From NCBI GenBank assembly GCA_943789295.1, contig CALSTO010000002.1, positions 1 to 64,000 on the forward strand: a stretch of DNA of 64,000 nucleotides, read 5' to 3'. The notes beneath the pieces are model-generated. The model was not told the origin of the DNA. It ran no database searches and was given only the letters and a program-made list of their open reading frames with translations. This document shows positions 37,113 to 45,955 of the stretch, piece by piece (the first letter of the stretch is position 1; the number at the start of each line of letters is the position of its first letter). The translations under genes and the position numbers were made by a program. This DNA is from MAG-121220-bin8 sp002700465 (GTDB taxonomy: Bacteria > Bacteroidota > Bacteroidia > Flavobacteriales > Flavobacteriaceae).

Positions 37113-37796
37113 TGTCTTTTCAAAATCTTCAATAGAAATAGAATTTTCTAAAAGATGATTTCCAATAGCGGTCCTGGTTAATTTTGAAAGATAGGCTCCA
37201 CATTCTAATTTTTCTCCAAAATCATTAGCTAATGATCTTATGTAGGTTCCCTTACTACATTTAACCAGAAAAGATAACTCTGGAAGTTGATATTTTGTAA
37301 TTATAAACTCATAAATTAAAACTTCTCGTTCTTTAATTTTTACTGTTTCACCTTTACGGGCATACTCATATAGTTTTTTCCCTTTATGCTTTATTGCCGA
37401 AAATATTGGTGGGGTTTGAGTTATTTTTCCGTTAAAACTCTCTAAAGCTTTTGAAATTAATTTTTCGCTTATGTTATTAATAGGTTTAACTGAATTTACC
37501 TCTGTTTCTAAATCATAAGAGGGTGTAGTGGCTCCTAAAAAAAATTTTCCAGTATAAATTTTATCTAAATTTTGAAACTGATCAATCTTTTTAGTCATTT
37601 TACCTGTACAAATAATAAGTAAGCCGTCAGCTAATGGGTCTAAAGTACCAGCATGACCAACTTTAATTTTTTTAATATTAAATTTCGATTTTATTAGCCA
37701 TCTAATTTTATTTACCACTTGAAATGATGTCCATTTAAGTGGCTTGTTAATTAATAAAATTTCTCCTTCTATTAATGATTCTTTATTAAATTCCAT
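37095..37796 (-). CDS. truB: tRNA pseudouridine-55 synthase
   Basis: Forms the universal pseudouridine of the tRNA T-loop. GEILLINKPLKWTSFQVVNK opens the fold and GHAGTLDPLADGLLIICTG holds the catalytic Asp. Later blocks are KGTYIRSLANDFGEKL and GAYLSKLTRTAIG. 233 residues, without the PUA extension of longer homologues. The start overlaps uppP by 11 bases: last gene of the ftsX-DUF3098-uppP-truB operon. Confidence 0.96.
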   Translation of the reverse strand: MEFNKESLIEGEILLINKPLKWTSFQVVNKIRWLIKSKFNIKKIKVGHAGTLDPLADGLLIICTGKMTKKIDQFQNLDKIYTGKFFLGATTPSYDLETEVNSVKPINNISEKLISKALESFNGKITQTPPIFSAIKHKGKKLYEYARKGETVKIKEREVLIYEFIITKYQLPELSFLVKCSKGTYIRSLANDFGEKLECGAYLSKLTRTAIGNHLLENSISIEDFEKTLGQIV

Positions 37797-38586
37797 TTTT
37801 TAAAGAATAAAAAATAATAACAGATCCAACTATAAAACAGTAAATAGAAAAATAATATAACTTACTTTTTTTTACTAAAGAAATCATCCATTTACAAGCT
37901 AAAAGACCAGTTATAAAAGCTGAAATAAAGCCGAGTGAAATTGATAAAAAATTAAAATTCTCAAATACAACTCCATTATCAATAATTGATTTTACCATAC
38001 TGCCAAAAATTAATGGAATAACCATTATAAACGAAAACCTAGCAGCTTTTTCTCTATCTATCCCAATCACTACAGCTGTTGCAATAGTAGCTCCACTTCT
38101 GGATATCCCTGGAAGAATTGCAATGGCTTGAGCTAAACCTATTATAAAACTATTTTTATAACTAATATCTTTTTTATCAAGTTTTATAACATCTGATAGG
38201 TATAATAAAATTGCGGTTACGTACAGCATTGCCGCGACTAAAAGTAAATTTCCGTTAAAAAAAGAATTGATGGTTTCTTCAAAGAAAAGACCAACAAGTA
38301 CTGCGGGAATCATTGAAATTATTATAGAAATTGAGAATTTAGAAGATTCTATATTTTGTTTATCAAATAAGCCTAAAATGATTTCAGAAATATCTTTTCT
38401 AAAGAACACAATTGTACTAAGAGCTGTAGCAAAATGTAAAACTATTGTAAAGAGTAAACTTTCTTTATTAGAAAAATCATTTCCTAAAATTGCCTTTGAA
38501 ATTTCTAAATGTCCGCTTGAAGATATAGGAAGAAATTCAGTTAGTCCTTGAACAATTCCCAGAACAATAGATTCAAAATAATCCAT
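37786..38586 (-). CDS. uppP: Undecaprenyl-diphosphatase
   Basis: Regenerates undecaprenyl phosphate for peptidoglycan and polysaccharide carriers. 266 residues, about eight helices. Signature motifs are GLTEFLPISSSGHLEI (about 15-30, with the catalytic Glu and Ser) and PGISRSGATIATAVV (about 160-174, with the catalytic Arg). No gap separates it from the DUF3098 gene upstream. Confidence 0.96.
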   Translation of the reverse strand: MDYFESIVLGIVQGLTEFLPISSSGHLEISKAILGNDFSNKESLLFTIVLHFATALSTIVFFRKDISEIILGLFDKQNIESSKFSISIIISMIPAVLVGLFFEETINSFFNGNLLLVAAMLYVTAILLYLSDVIKLDKKDISYKNSFIIGLAQAIAILPGISRSGATIATAVVIGIDREKAARFSFIMVIPLIFGSMVKSIIDNGVVFENFNFLSISLGFISAFITGLLACKWMISLVKKSKLYYFSIYCFIVGSVIIFYSLKNGI

Positions 38587-38832
38587 TTATTTTTTATTTG
38601 GATTTAGTAAAATGGCATAGACCTGAATCGCAAAACCGATTAAAACTAAAGTAGGGGCTAGTTTAATTCTTCTAAAATTATATATTTCAGGATTAAAAAT
38701 ATTTGGATCTTCACTTCCACCACCAGACATAAGAACAAAACCAAGCGTGATGAATACTAACCCTATAATCATAACAACATAATTTTTCTTACCAAAAACA
38801 AATGTTTTTTTATTAGAATTTTTATTTTTCAT
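38587..38832 (-). CDS. DUF3098 two-helix membrane protein
   Basis: 81 residues with two membrane helices (about 18-36 and 57-75) joined by a loop SGGGSEDPNIFNPEIYNFRR, the hallmark of DUF3098. It is found between ftsX and uppP in many Bacteroidota, so a link to cell-envelope assembly is likely but unproven. It overlaps ftsX by one base. Confidence 0.88.
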   Translation of the reverse strand: MKNKNSNKKTFVFGKKNYVVMIIGLVFITLGFVLMSGGGSEDPNIFNPEIYNFRRIKLAPTLVLIGFAIQVYAILLNPNKK

Positions 38833-39695
38833 TAGTAAAGTTGTTCTATTTTAATTTTTAAAAATTTTTGTGTTGCAAAATAAGTACATAAGTATGTAAT
38901 AATTACACTAAAAAATGAAATTGCTCCAAACATTGAAACAATTAAAGGAATCTCAGATTCAAAATTGAAATACTCAAAGTTATTTTGAATATAATATAAA
39001 GATGAACTTAACATAATAGCTGCAATTACAGATCCTATTAAACCTAATTTCACGTGTGTATTAATAAAAGGTTTTCTAATGAATTTTTTTGTTGCTCCAA
39101 CCATTTGCATAGTTTTTATATTTATTCTATTGGAATATATCGAAAGACGAATAGAACCATTAATGACAACAATTGAAATACTTAGAAAAAATAAAGCAAT
39201 TCCTAAAACCCAAAATTTTATTTTATTTATATTATCATTTATTAATGATATTAATGGAGCGTCGAAAATAATTTCATCTATAAAGTCTGTATTGCCTAGT
39301 TCGGTTGTTATTTCGTCAAATACTAAAGTTGTTACAAATTCTGATTTTAGAAATACATCAATAGAATTTAAAAGTGGGTTTGTTCCATAAAATTCAATAA
39401 AATCTTCACCAATTTCATCTATCAATATTTCAGCTCCCTTTTCTTTAGAAATATAGTTAATGGAGTTCGTATAATCTTTTAAATTTAATTTTTTTATAAG
39501 TTGTTCCGTCTCTATTTTTTTTGCATTATTTTTTAAATAAATAGTAATAGGAATTTTTTCCTTAAAATCATCAGATATTTTTTTGGCGTTGAATGCTATT
39601 ATAAAAAAAGCACCCATCATAAATAAAACAATAGAAATACTTAAGATTACTGAAAAGTAGGATGATAGAAGTCTTTTGTTTTTTGAAATAGCCAA
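38832..39695 (-). CDS. ftsX: Cell division protein FtsX
   Basis: 287 residues with four membrane helices (about 13-35, 160-182, 215-236 and 252-275) and a periplasmic domain between the first two, the MacB/FtsX plan. NRINIKTMQMVGATKKFIRKPF is the conserved FtsX segment before helix 3. With the ATPase FtsE (not in this window) it activates septal peptidoglycan hydrolases. First gene of its operon, divergent from leuS. Confidence 0.93.
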   Translation of the reverse strand: MAISKNKRLLSSYFSVILSISIVLFMMGAFFIIAFNAKKISDDFKEKIPITIYLKNNAKKIETEQLIKKLNLKDYTNSINYISKEKGAEILIDEIGEDFIEFYGTNPLLNSIDVFLKSEFVTTLVFDEITTELGNTDFIDEIIFDAPLISLINDNINKIKFWVLGIALFFLSISIVVINGSIRLSIYSNRINIKTMQMVGATKKFIRKPFINTHVKLGLIGSVIAAIMLSSSLYYIQNNFEYFNFESEIPLIVSMFGAISFFSVIITYLCTYFATQKFLKIKIEQLY

Positions 39696-39786
39696 TTAAA
39701 ATTAGATTATGTTTTTGTAAAAATACTAAACCTTTTTAATTCATCAGGTTCTGTGATTTAAACTTTTCCTATTCGTACAATAAATG

Positions 39787-39794
39787 TATTTTTG
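39787..39794 (+). promoter_or_regulatory. -7 promoter box TATTTTTG before leuS
   Basis: An exact TAnnTTTG element 17 bases upstream of the leuS ATG in the leuS/ftsX divergent region. Confidence 0.5.
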
Positions 39795-39811
39795 TCTCTT
39801 TAGATTTAGGT

Positions 39812-42625
39812 ATGTTGTACAACTTCAAAGACATTGAAAATAAATGGCAAAAATTTTGGGCTGAAAATAATACTTTCAAAGCTGAGAACAACAGTACACT
39901 TCCAAAGTTTTACGTATTAGATATGTTCCCTTATCCCTCCGGAGCTGGACTTCATGTAGGTCATCCACTTGGATATATTGCTAGTGATATTTATTCAAGA
40001 TATAAACGCTTGAAAGGATTTAATGTACTACACCCTCAGGGTTATGATTCTTTTGGACTTCCTGCAGAACAATATGCTATTCAAACCGGCAGACACCCTC
40101 TTAAAACTACAAATGAAAATATTTCAAGATATCGAGAACAGTTAGATCGTTTAGGGTTTTCGTTTGACTGGTCTAGAGAAATAAGAACATCTGATAAAAA
40201 CTATTATAAATGGACTCAGTTGATGTTCATTAAACTTTTTAATTCTTGGTACGATATAGACAGTAATAAGTCAAAAGATATAAAAGAATTAATTTCAATT
40301 TTTGAGTCAAATGGTAATTCGAATATTAACGCATCTCAAAGCAATGATATTAAAACCTTTGAATCTAAAGAATGGAACTCATATGGCTCAGATAAAAAAG
40401 AAGAAATTCTATTAAACTACAGACTAGCTTATTTATCTGAAATTGACGTAAACTGGTGTCCGAAATTGGGAACCGTACTTGCCAATGATGAAATAATTGA
40501 TGGATTATCTGAAAGAGGAGGTCACGAAGTATTAAGAAAAAAGATGACTCAATGGAGTATCAGGATTTCCGCTTATTCTGAGAGATTGTTAAATGGACTA
40601 AATGACATAGATTGGCCTGAACCATTGAAGGAGATGCAAAGAAATTGGATTGGTAAATCCGAGGGTGCGATGGTTAGTTTTGATATTGAAAATTTTGATA
40701 AACAAATCGAAGTTTTTACAACAAGAGTAGATACAATTTACGGAGTCTCATTTATGACACTAGCTCCCGAACATCCTCTTGTCAAATACATAACAAAAGA
40801 TGATAATTTAGAATCTGTTAAAAACTATATAGAAAAATCAGGCAAAAAAACTGAAAGAGAAAGAATGTCTGATGTTAAGTCTATTAGTGGAGTTTTCACT
40901 GGTGCTTATGCTATTCACCCTCTTAGTAATGAGAAACTTCAGATATGGATTTCTGATTATGTTTTAGCAGGATATGGAACAGGAGCTGTAATGGCAGTTC
41001 CATGTGGAGACCAAAGAGATTATAATTTTGCTAAATTTTTTAATATACCCATAAAGAATATTTTTTTAGATAAAGATATTTCTAAAGAAGCATTCCAAAG
41101 TAAAGAAAATTTTGTTTTAAATAATTCAGAACACTTAGATGGTTTGAATTTTAAGGATGGTTTAAATTTAGCAACCAAAAAACTACAAGAACTTAATAAA
41201 GGAATTCATAAGATTAATTATAAATTAAGAGATGCTGTTTTTAGTAGACAAAGGTATTGGGGTGAACCTTTTCCTGTCTATTACAAGAATAATTTGCCTG
41301 TCATGATCGAAGAGAAATATTTGCCTTTAGCTCTTCCTGATGTAGACAAGTATTTGCCTACTGAAGATGGCAAACCTCCGCTAGGCAATTCAAATGAATG
41401 GGCATGGGATACTATCAATAATAAAGTCGTTGCTAATTCTTTAATTGACAATAAATCTGTTTTCAAATTAGAACTGAATACTATGCCAGGTTGGGCAGGA
41501 AGTTCATGGTATTTTAATCGATATATGGACTCAAATAACGAACTAGAATTTGCTTCAAAAAAATCTCTTGACTATTGGAAAGAAGTTGATGTATATATTG
41601 GTGGAAGCGAGCACGCTACTGGACATTTATTGTATTCAAGATTTTGGCAGTATTTTTTATATGACTTGGATTTAGTTCCTGTAAAGGATTATGCTAAAAA
41701 GTTAATAAATCAAGGAATGATTTTAGGAAATAGTGCCTTTATTTCTAGGGAGGTTGGAACAGATAATTATTTTTCTAAGGGAATAGTTAAGAACGTTAAA
41801 ACCCAGCTTATTCATGTTGATGTACAGTTTGTAAATACAAATAGCGAATTAGATTTAGATGCTTTGAGAAATTGGCAGCCTCAATTTAAAAATGCAAATT
41901 TTGAATCTCTTAATAATAAATTTATTGTTCATAGAGAAGTTGAAAAAATGTCAAAATCTAAATATAACGTTATAAATCCCGACCAAATTTGTAATGATTA
42001 TGGCGCTGATACTCTTAGATTATATGAAATGTTTTTAGGACCAATTGAACAAGCTAAGCCATGGAATACTGCAGGTATTTCAGGAACATATTCTTTTTTG
42101 AAAAAGTTTTGGAATCTATTTCATTCAACGGGAAAATTTAATGTAAGTGATAATGATCCATCTATGGAAAGTTTAAAAACTTTACATAAAACAATTAAAA
42201 AAATAGAAGAGGATATTAATAATTTTTCATTAAATACATCTGTTAGTGCTTTTATGATATGTGTAAATGAATTAAGTGCACTAAAGTGTAATAATTTACA
42301 TATTTTAAAAAATCTAACTGTCTTATTATCACCATTTGCTCCTCATATATGTGAAGAAATATGGTCTAAATTAGGAAATTCAACCACAATATCTTTCGAG
42401 CCATTTCCAGTTTTTAATCCAGAATTTGTTAAGGAAAGTTCATTTGACTATCCTGTGTCATTTAACGGAAAAATGAAATTTAAACTTAAATTGGAAGCCT
42501 CATTAGGTGTAGATCAGATAAAAAAGGTTCTAAAAGAAGATGAAAGATTAGAAAAATATCTTAATCTGCGTGAAATTAAAAAAATCATTGTTGTTCCAGG
42601 AAAAATAATTAATGTAGTATGTTAG
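39812..42625 (+). CDS. leuS: Leucyl-tRNA synthetase
   Basis: 937 residues, class Ia. The HIGH-type motif is PSGAGLHVGHPLGY (about 47-60). The CP1 editing domain spans about 280-460 (VFTTRVDTIYGVSFMTLAPEH; YGTGAVMAVPCGDQRDYNFA), and KMSKS is in EKMSKSKYNVINPDQ (about 710). It is longer than the E. coli enzyme (860), with insertions around residues 150-190 and 640-690, as is usual in Bacteroidota. It overlaps the SemiSWEET gene by 7 bases. Confidence 0.98.
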   Translation: MLYNFKDIENKWQKFWAENNTFKAENNSTLPKFYVLDMFPYPSGAGLHVGHPLGYIASDIYSRYKRLKGFNVLHPQGYDSFGLPAEQYAIQTGRHPLKTTNENISRYREQLDRLGFSFDWSREIRTSDKNYYKWTQLMFIKLFNSWYDIDSNKSKDIKELISIFESNGNSNINASQSNDIKTFESKEWNSYGSDKKEEILLNYRLAYLSEIDVNWCPKLGTVLANDEIIDGLSERGGHEVLRKKMTQWSIRISAYSERLLNGLNDIDWPEPLKEMQRNWIGKSEGAMVSFDIENFDKQIEVFTTRVDTIYGVSFMTLAPEHPLVKYITKDDNLESVKNYIEKSGKKTERERMSDVKSISGVFTGAYAIHPLSNEKLQIWISDYVLAGYGTGAVMAVPCGDQRDYNFAKFFNIPIKNIFLDKDISKEAFQSKENFVLNNSEHLDGLNFKDGLNLATKKLQELNKGIHKINYKLRDAVFSRQRYWGEPFPVYYKNNLPVMIEEKYLPLALPDVDKYLPTEDGKPPLGNSNEWAWDTINNKVVANSLIDNKSVFKLELNTMPGWAGSSWYFNRYMDSNNELEFASKKSLDYWKEVDVYIGGSEHATGHLLYSRFWQYFLYDLDLVPVKDYAKKLINQGMILGNSAFISREVGTDNYFSKGIVKNVKTQLIHVDVQFVNTNSELDLDALRNWQPQFKNANFESLNNKFIVHREVEKMSKSKYNVINPDQICNDYGADTLRLYEMFLGPIEQAKPWNTAGISGTYSFLKKFWNLFHSTGKFNVSDNDPSMESLKTLHKTIKKIEEDINNFSLNTSVSAFMICVNELSALKCNNLHILKNLTVLLSPFAPHICEEIWSKLGNSTTISFEPFPVFNPEFVKESSFDYPVSFNGKMKFKLKLEASLGVDQIKKVLKEDERLEKYLNLREIKKIIVVPGKIINVVC

Positions 42626-42879
42626 ATCATGTTGAACTTTTAGGTTTTGCAGCAGCATTTTTAACAACAATCGCTTTTATCCCACAAGTTGTTCAGGTTT
42701 GGAAGAGTAAATCTACAGATGGTTTGTCACTAACAACATATTTAATTTTTGTTACAGGTGTTTTTTTGTGGTTTTTATATGGACTAAACATAGGAAGTTT
42801 GTCCATGATTATTGCCAATTTTATTACCGTAATTTTAGCGTTAATTATTATATATTTTATAATCAAGTCTAAGAAATAG
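42619..42879 (+). CDS. SemiSWEET (PQ-loop/MtN3) sugar transporter
   Basis: 86 residues with three helices. The PQ-loop motif TTIAFIPQVVQVWKSKSTDG (about 17-36) is diagnostic. SemiSWEETs dimerise and passively move small sugars. The start lies inside the leuS end (7-base overlap), so expression is probably coupled to leuS. The stop overlaps the convergent Lrp gene by 11 bases. Confidence 0.9.
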   Translation: MLDHVELLGFAAAFLTTIAFIPQVVQVWKSKSTDGLSLTTYLIFVTGVFLWFLYGLNIGSLSMIIANFITVILALIIIYFIIKSKK

Positions 42880-43321
42880 TAATTTGTCTATCTATTTGTT
42901 GTTCTAATGAAATAAATGTCTCGGTTCTTGAAACTCCCTCTATGGATTGAATTTTTTTATTTAATATTAGCATTAAATCTTCATTGTCTTTACATAGTAT
43001 CTTTATAAGAACACTCCAATTTCCTGTAGTGTAGTGACATTCTAAAATTTCAGGAATATTTTTCATTGATTTTATAGCTTCAGAGTTTCTTTCAGCTTTG
43101 TCAAAATATACACCTACAAATGCAAGTGTTGAGTAGCCTAATACTTTTGGATTTAATTTTAAATGATGACCACTAATTAGTCCAGAATCCTCTAGTTTTC
43201 TTATTCTTTGATGAATTGCAGCACCTGAAATACCAATTTTTCTTGATATTTCTAAGACAGGAGTTCTTGAGTTATTGGTTAACTCAAGTATTATTCGTTT
43301 ATCTATTCCATCAATTTTCAC
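42869..43321 (-). CDS. Lrp/AsnC-family transcriptional regulator
   Basis: 150 residues. An N-terminal winged HTH (IDKRIILELTNNSRTPVLEI; AIHQRIRKLEDSGLISGHH) is followed by a RAM ligand-binding domain (ECHYTTGNWSVLIKI). It probably senses an amino acid and controls metabolism. It lies five bases downstream of lpxB and so shares its operon. Confidence 0.9.
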   Translation of the reverse strand: MKIDGIDKRIILELTNNSRTPVLEISRKIGISGAAIHQRIRKLEDSGLISGHHLKLNPKVLGYSTLAFVGVYFDKAERNSEAIKSMKNIPEILECHYTTGNWSVLIKILCKDNEDLMLILNKKIQSIEGVSRTETFISLEQQIDRQITIS

Positions 43322-43325
43322 AACC

Positions 43326-44429
43326 TTATTTTTTAATAATATCTATTGCCACTCTTTTGCTAGTTCCATTTTCTCCTAAAATTGAAGCCAGTTCGTCATA
43401 CTTTACCTTTAATACTTTTCTGTTATTTGAATTCAAAATTTTTCTGAGTTCATTAGTGATTTTTTCTTTGTTGCAATCACCTTGTATAAGCTCTTTTATA
43501 ATTTCTTGATCCATAATAAGATTAACAAGAGAAATGTATTTTATATTCACTAGTAATTTAGCTATAAAAAAACTAAAGTAACTACTCTTGTAACAAACAA
43601 TTTGAGGAACTTTAAATAAAGCTGTTTCAAGAGTTGCTGTTCCGCTTGTAACAATAGCCGCATATGAAACAGATAGTAGTTCGTAAGTTTTGTTTTCAAT
43701 TACTTTGATCTTTTTGTTTTTAATAATTGAAGTATAATAGCTAAGTTCTATATTTGGCGCTCCCGCTACAATAAATTGATATTCAGAAAAATATTCAACT
43801 GTTTCAAGTACTATATTTAAAATCTTTTTAATTTCTTGTTTTCTACTTCCAGGTAAAATTGCAATTATTGGTTTTTTATCATCTGTTATGAGTTGGTTTG
43901 ATGATTTATAATTTATTTTAAAATTATAAATACTGTCCGCTAATGGATGTCCTAAAAATTTAACAGGATAATTATGTTTAGATTCGAAAAACTCTTTTTC
44001 AAAAGGAAGAATGACATATAAAGAATTTATATATTTTTTAATTTCTTTTATTCTTTTTTCATTCCATGCCCAAAGTTGAGGAGCTATGTAATATATAGTT
44101 TTAAATTTATATTTTTTTGACCATTTTGCGATTCTCATATTAAAACCTGGATAGTCTATAAATATTATCTTATCTGGATTGAAACTTAAAATGTCTTTTT
44201 TACAAAAACTTATGTTTTTCAGAATAGTTCTTATGTTTATTAACACTTCATAAAACCCCATAAAAGCTAGATCTTTAAAATGTTTTACAACTACTGCTCC
44301 AGCATCTTTCATTTTATCACCTCCCCATGCTCTAATGTCAGCATTTGGATCTAAATCAATAATTTCTTTTATTAGATTAGAGCCGTGTAAATCACCTGAT
44401 GCTTCCCCAGCAATTATGTAATACTTCAT
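43326..44429 (-). CDS. lpxB: Lipid-A-disaccharide synthase
   Basis: Joins UDP-diacylglucosamine and lipid X in lipid A synthesis. 367 residues, a GT-B glycosyltransferase. YYIIAGEASGDLHGSNLI is the signature N-terminus; YIAPQLWAWNEKRIKEIKKY, FLGHPLADSI, ILPGSRKQEI and IVTSGTATLETALF follow. It is 4 bases from surE. Confidence 0.96.
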   Translation of the reverse strand: MKYYIIAGEASGDLHGSNLIKEIIDLDPNADIRAWGGDKMKDAGAVVVKHFKDLAFMGFYEVLINIRTILKNISFCKKDILSFNPDKIIFIDYPGFNMRIAKWSKKYKFKTIYYIAPQLWAWNEKRIKEIKKYINSLYVILPFEKEFFESKHNYPVKFLGHPLADSIYNFKINYKSSNQLITDDKKPIIAILPGSRKQEIKKILNIVLETVEYFSEYQFIVAGAPNIELSYYTSIIKNKKIKVIENKTYELLSVSYAAIVTSGTATLETALFKVPQIVCYKSSYFSFFIAKLLVNIKYISLVNLIMDQEIIKELIQGDCNKEKITNELRKILNSNNRKVLKVKYDELASILGENGTSKRVAIDIIKK

Positions 44430-44433
44430 TGAT

Positions 44434-45204
44434 TTAAAAACCCCAGTTTTTTAGTGTTTTAATATTTTCGTGATCAGTCATGTCAAACTTTACAGGAACA
44501 ATTGAAATGAATCCATTTGCAAGTGCCCACTCGTCAGAATCTTCTCCTTTATCTTTGTTTATAAATTCGCCAGTAAGCCAAAAGTATTCTTTGCCTTGTG
44601 GATTTTTTCTTTTATCAAATTTTTCAACCCAATATGCATTTGCTTGACGACATATTTTAATTCCTTTTATATTCTTTCCTTTAAGTTTAGGAAAGTTTAT
44701 ATTCAAAGCATTACCCATAGGAATTCCATTATTTAAAGCTTTTTTTGTAATACTAATTATATATTCTTTTATTGTTTCGAAATCTGCTTCCCAGCTGTAA
44801 TCCAATAATGAAAATCCTATAGCAGGTATTCCTTCAATACTTGCTTCTACAGCTGCACTCATGGTTCCTGAATAAATTACATTAATGGAAGAATTTGATC
44901 CGTGATTAACACCTGAAACACAAAGGTCAGGTTTTCTGTCTAAAATTTCGTTAATGCCTAATTTTACACAATCTGCTGGAGTTCCAGAGCATGAATATTC
45001 TTTTTGAGGTCCATTGTCAATTTTTATTGCATTACAATGTAAAGTGGAATTTATTGTTATTGCATGTCCCATTGCAGACTGGGGACTATCAGGTGCTACA
45101 ACAACTACATCACCAATTTCATTCATTGCGGAAATTAATGTTCTAATTCCAGGTGCAGATATTCCATCATCATTAGTAACTAAAATTAAGGGTTTTTCGG
45201 GCAT
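44434..45204 (-). CDS. surE: 5'-nucleotidase/stationary-phase protein SurE
   Basis: 256 residues. The metal-binding ILVTNDDGISAPGIRTL (about 6-22) and GVNHGSNSSINVIYSGTMSA (about 98-117) are the SurE signatures, with GTPADCVKLG between. It dephosphorylates nucleoside monophosphates. It lies upstream of lpxB and Lrp in one operon, a pairing common in Bacteroidota. Confidence 0.96.
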   Translation of the reverse strand: MPEKPLILVTNDDGISAPGIRTLISAMNEIGDVVVVAPDSPQSAMGHAITINSTLHCNAIKIDNGPQKEYSCSGTPADCVKLGINEILDRKPDLCVSGVNHGSNSSINVIYSGTMSAAVEASIEGIPAIGFSLLDYSWEADFETIKEYIISITKKALNNGIPMGNALNINFPKLKGKNIKGIKICRQANAYWVEKFDKRKNPQGKEYFWLTGEFINKDKGEDSDEWALANGFISIVPVKFDMTDHENIKTLKNWGF

Positions 45205-45250
45205 TTTTATTTTTTTACAAAATTAGTTGAATTATTAAAAAATATCTAAT

Positions 45251-45955
45251 TTATCTTTGTGTCCATATTTCATTAATAGGATTTCCTTTACTACTAAACC
45301 CTTTGTGATTCCATTTGCCATTATTTAAATTATAATCAAATTCGAGATTCATTCCTACTCTAGAAACATCTCTTGAGAAAAATTCAATGACTTCAATATA
45401 CTTGCCATTTTCTGTTGTATAGGTTCCTCCCCCTGTCGCCATAAATCTTTTTGATTCGGTATTGTATGCTATCCATTGAAATCTTGTTCCAGAAAGAATT
45501 TTCATTGTTTTTCTTGGTCTAGAAATATCTCTTTCTTGTTTTTTACCATCCCTTGTTCTAGCTGACATCAACCAAGCGCCACTTAATTCTCCTGGGGCTC
45601 CGTTATCAATTCTATAAAATTTCATATCACTGTCAACGATTTCTAAAAATTCATCATTAATATTAACATCAAACACTACTGCATTTCCTACTCGTTCTGG
45701 ATTATCAGTATCAAACTCCACAACTTCAGTCATTGTTTTTTCTTCCAATTCCCAAGTACCACCATTTGAATGAATAAGTTTTCCTGTATCACTTTCATAA
45801 ATACTAATACTTTGATGAGACTCTGAGAAAATGACTATACTTCTTAATTCTTTTCCATCATCAGAATTATGCAGTCTTTCCCAAGCTCCGACAGGATTTT
45901 GAGCATTTAGTGTAATTGATAGTAAAATTGTAATTGATAGAATTATTGTTTTCAT
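45251..45955 (-). CDS. Secreted protein with two repeated lipocalin-like domains
   Basis: 234 residues with a signal peptide (1-18, ending LNAQ). Two related beta-rich halves begin PVGAWERLHNSDDGKE (about 21) and LSGAWLMSARTRDGKK (about 124); each holds a GGT(W/Y) strand and ends in an F(D/E)xD-type strand. I do not recognise a named family. Its ATG overlaps the waaA stop (ATGA, 4 bases), so it is translationally coupled to LPS core synthesis. Function unknown. Confidence 0.7.
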   Translation of the reverse strand: MKTIILSITILLSITLNAQNPVGAWERLHNSDDGKELRSIVIFSESHQSISIYESDTGKLIHSNGGTWELEEKTMTEVVEFDTDNPERVGNAVVFDVNINDEFLEIVDSDMKFYRIDNGAPGELSGAWLMSARTRDGKKQERDISRPRKTMKILSGTRFQWIAYNTESKRFMATGGGTYTTENGKYIEVIEFFSRDVSRVGMNLEFDYNLNNGKWNHKGFSSKGNPINEIWTQR

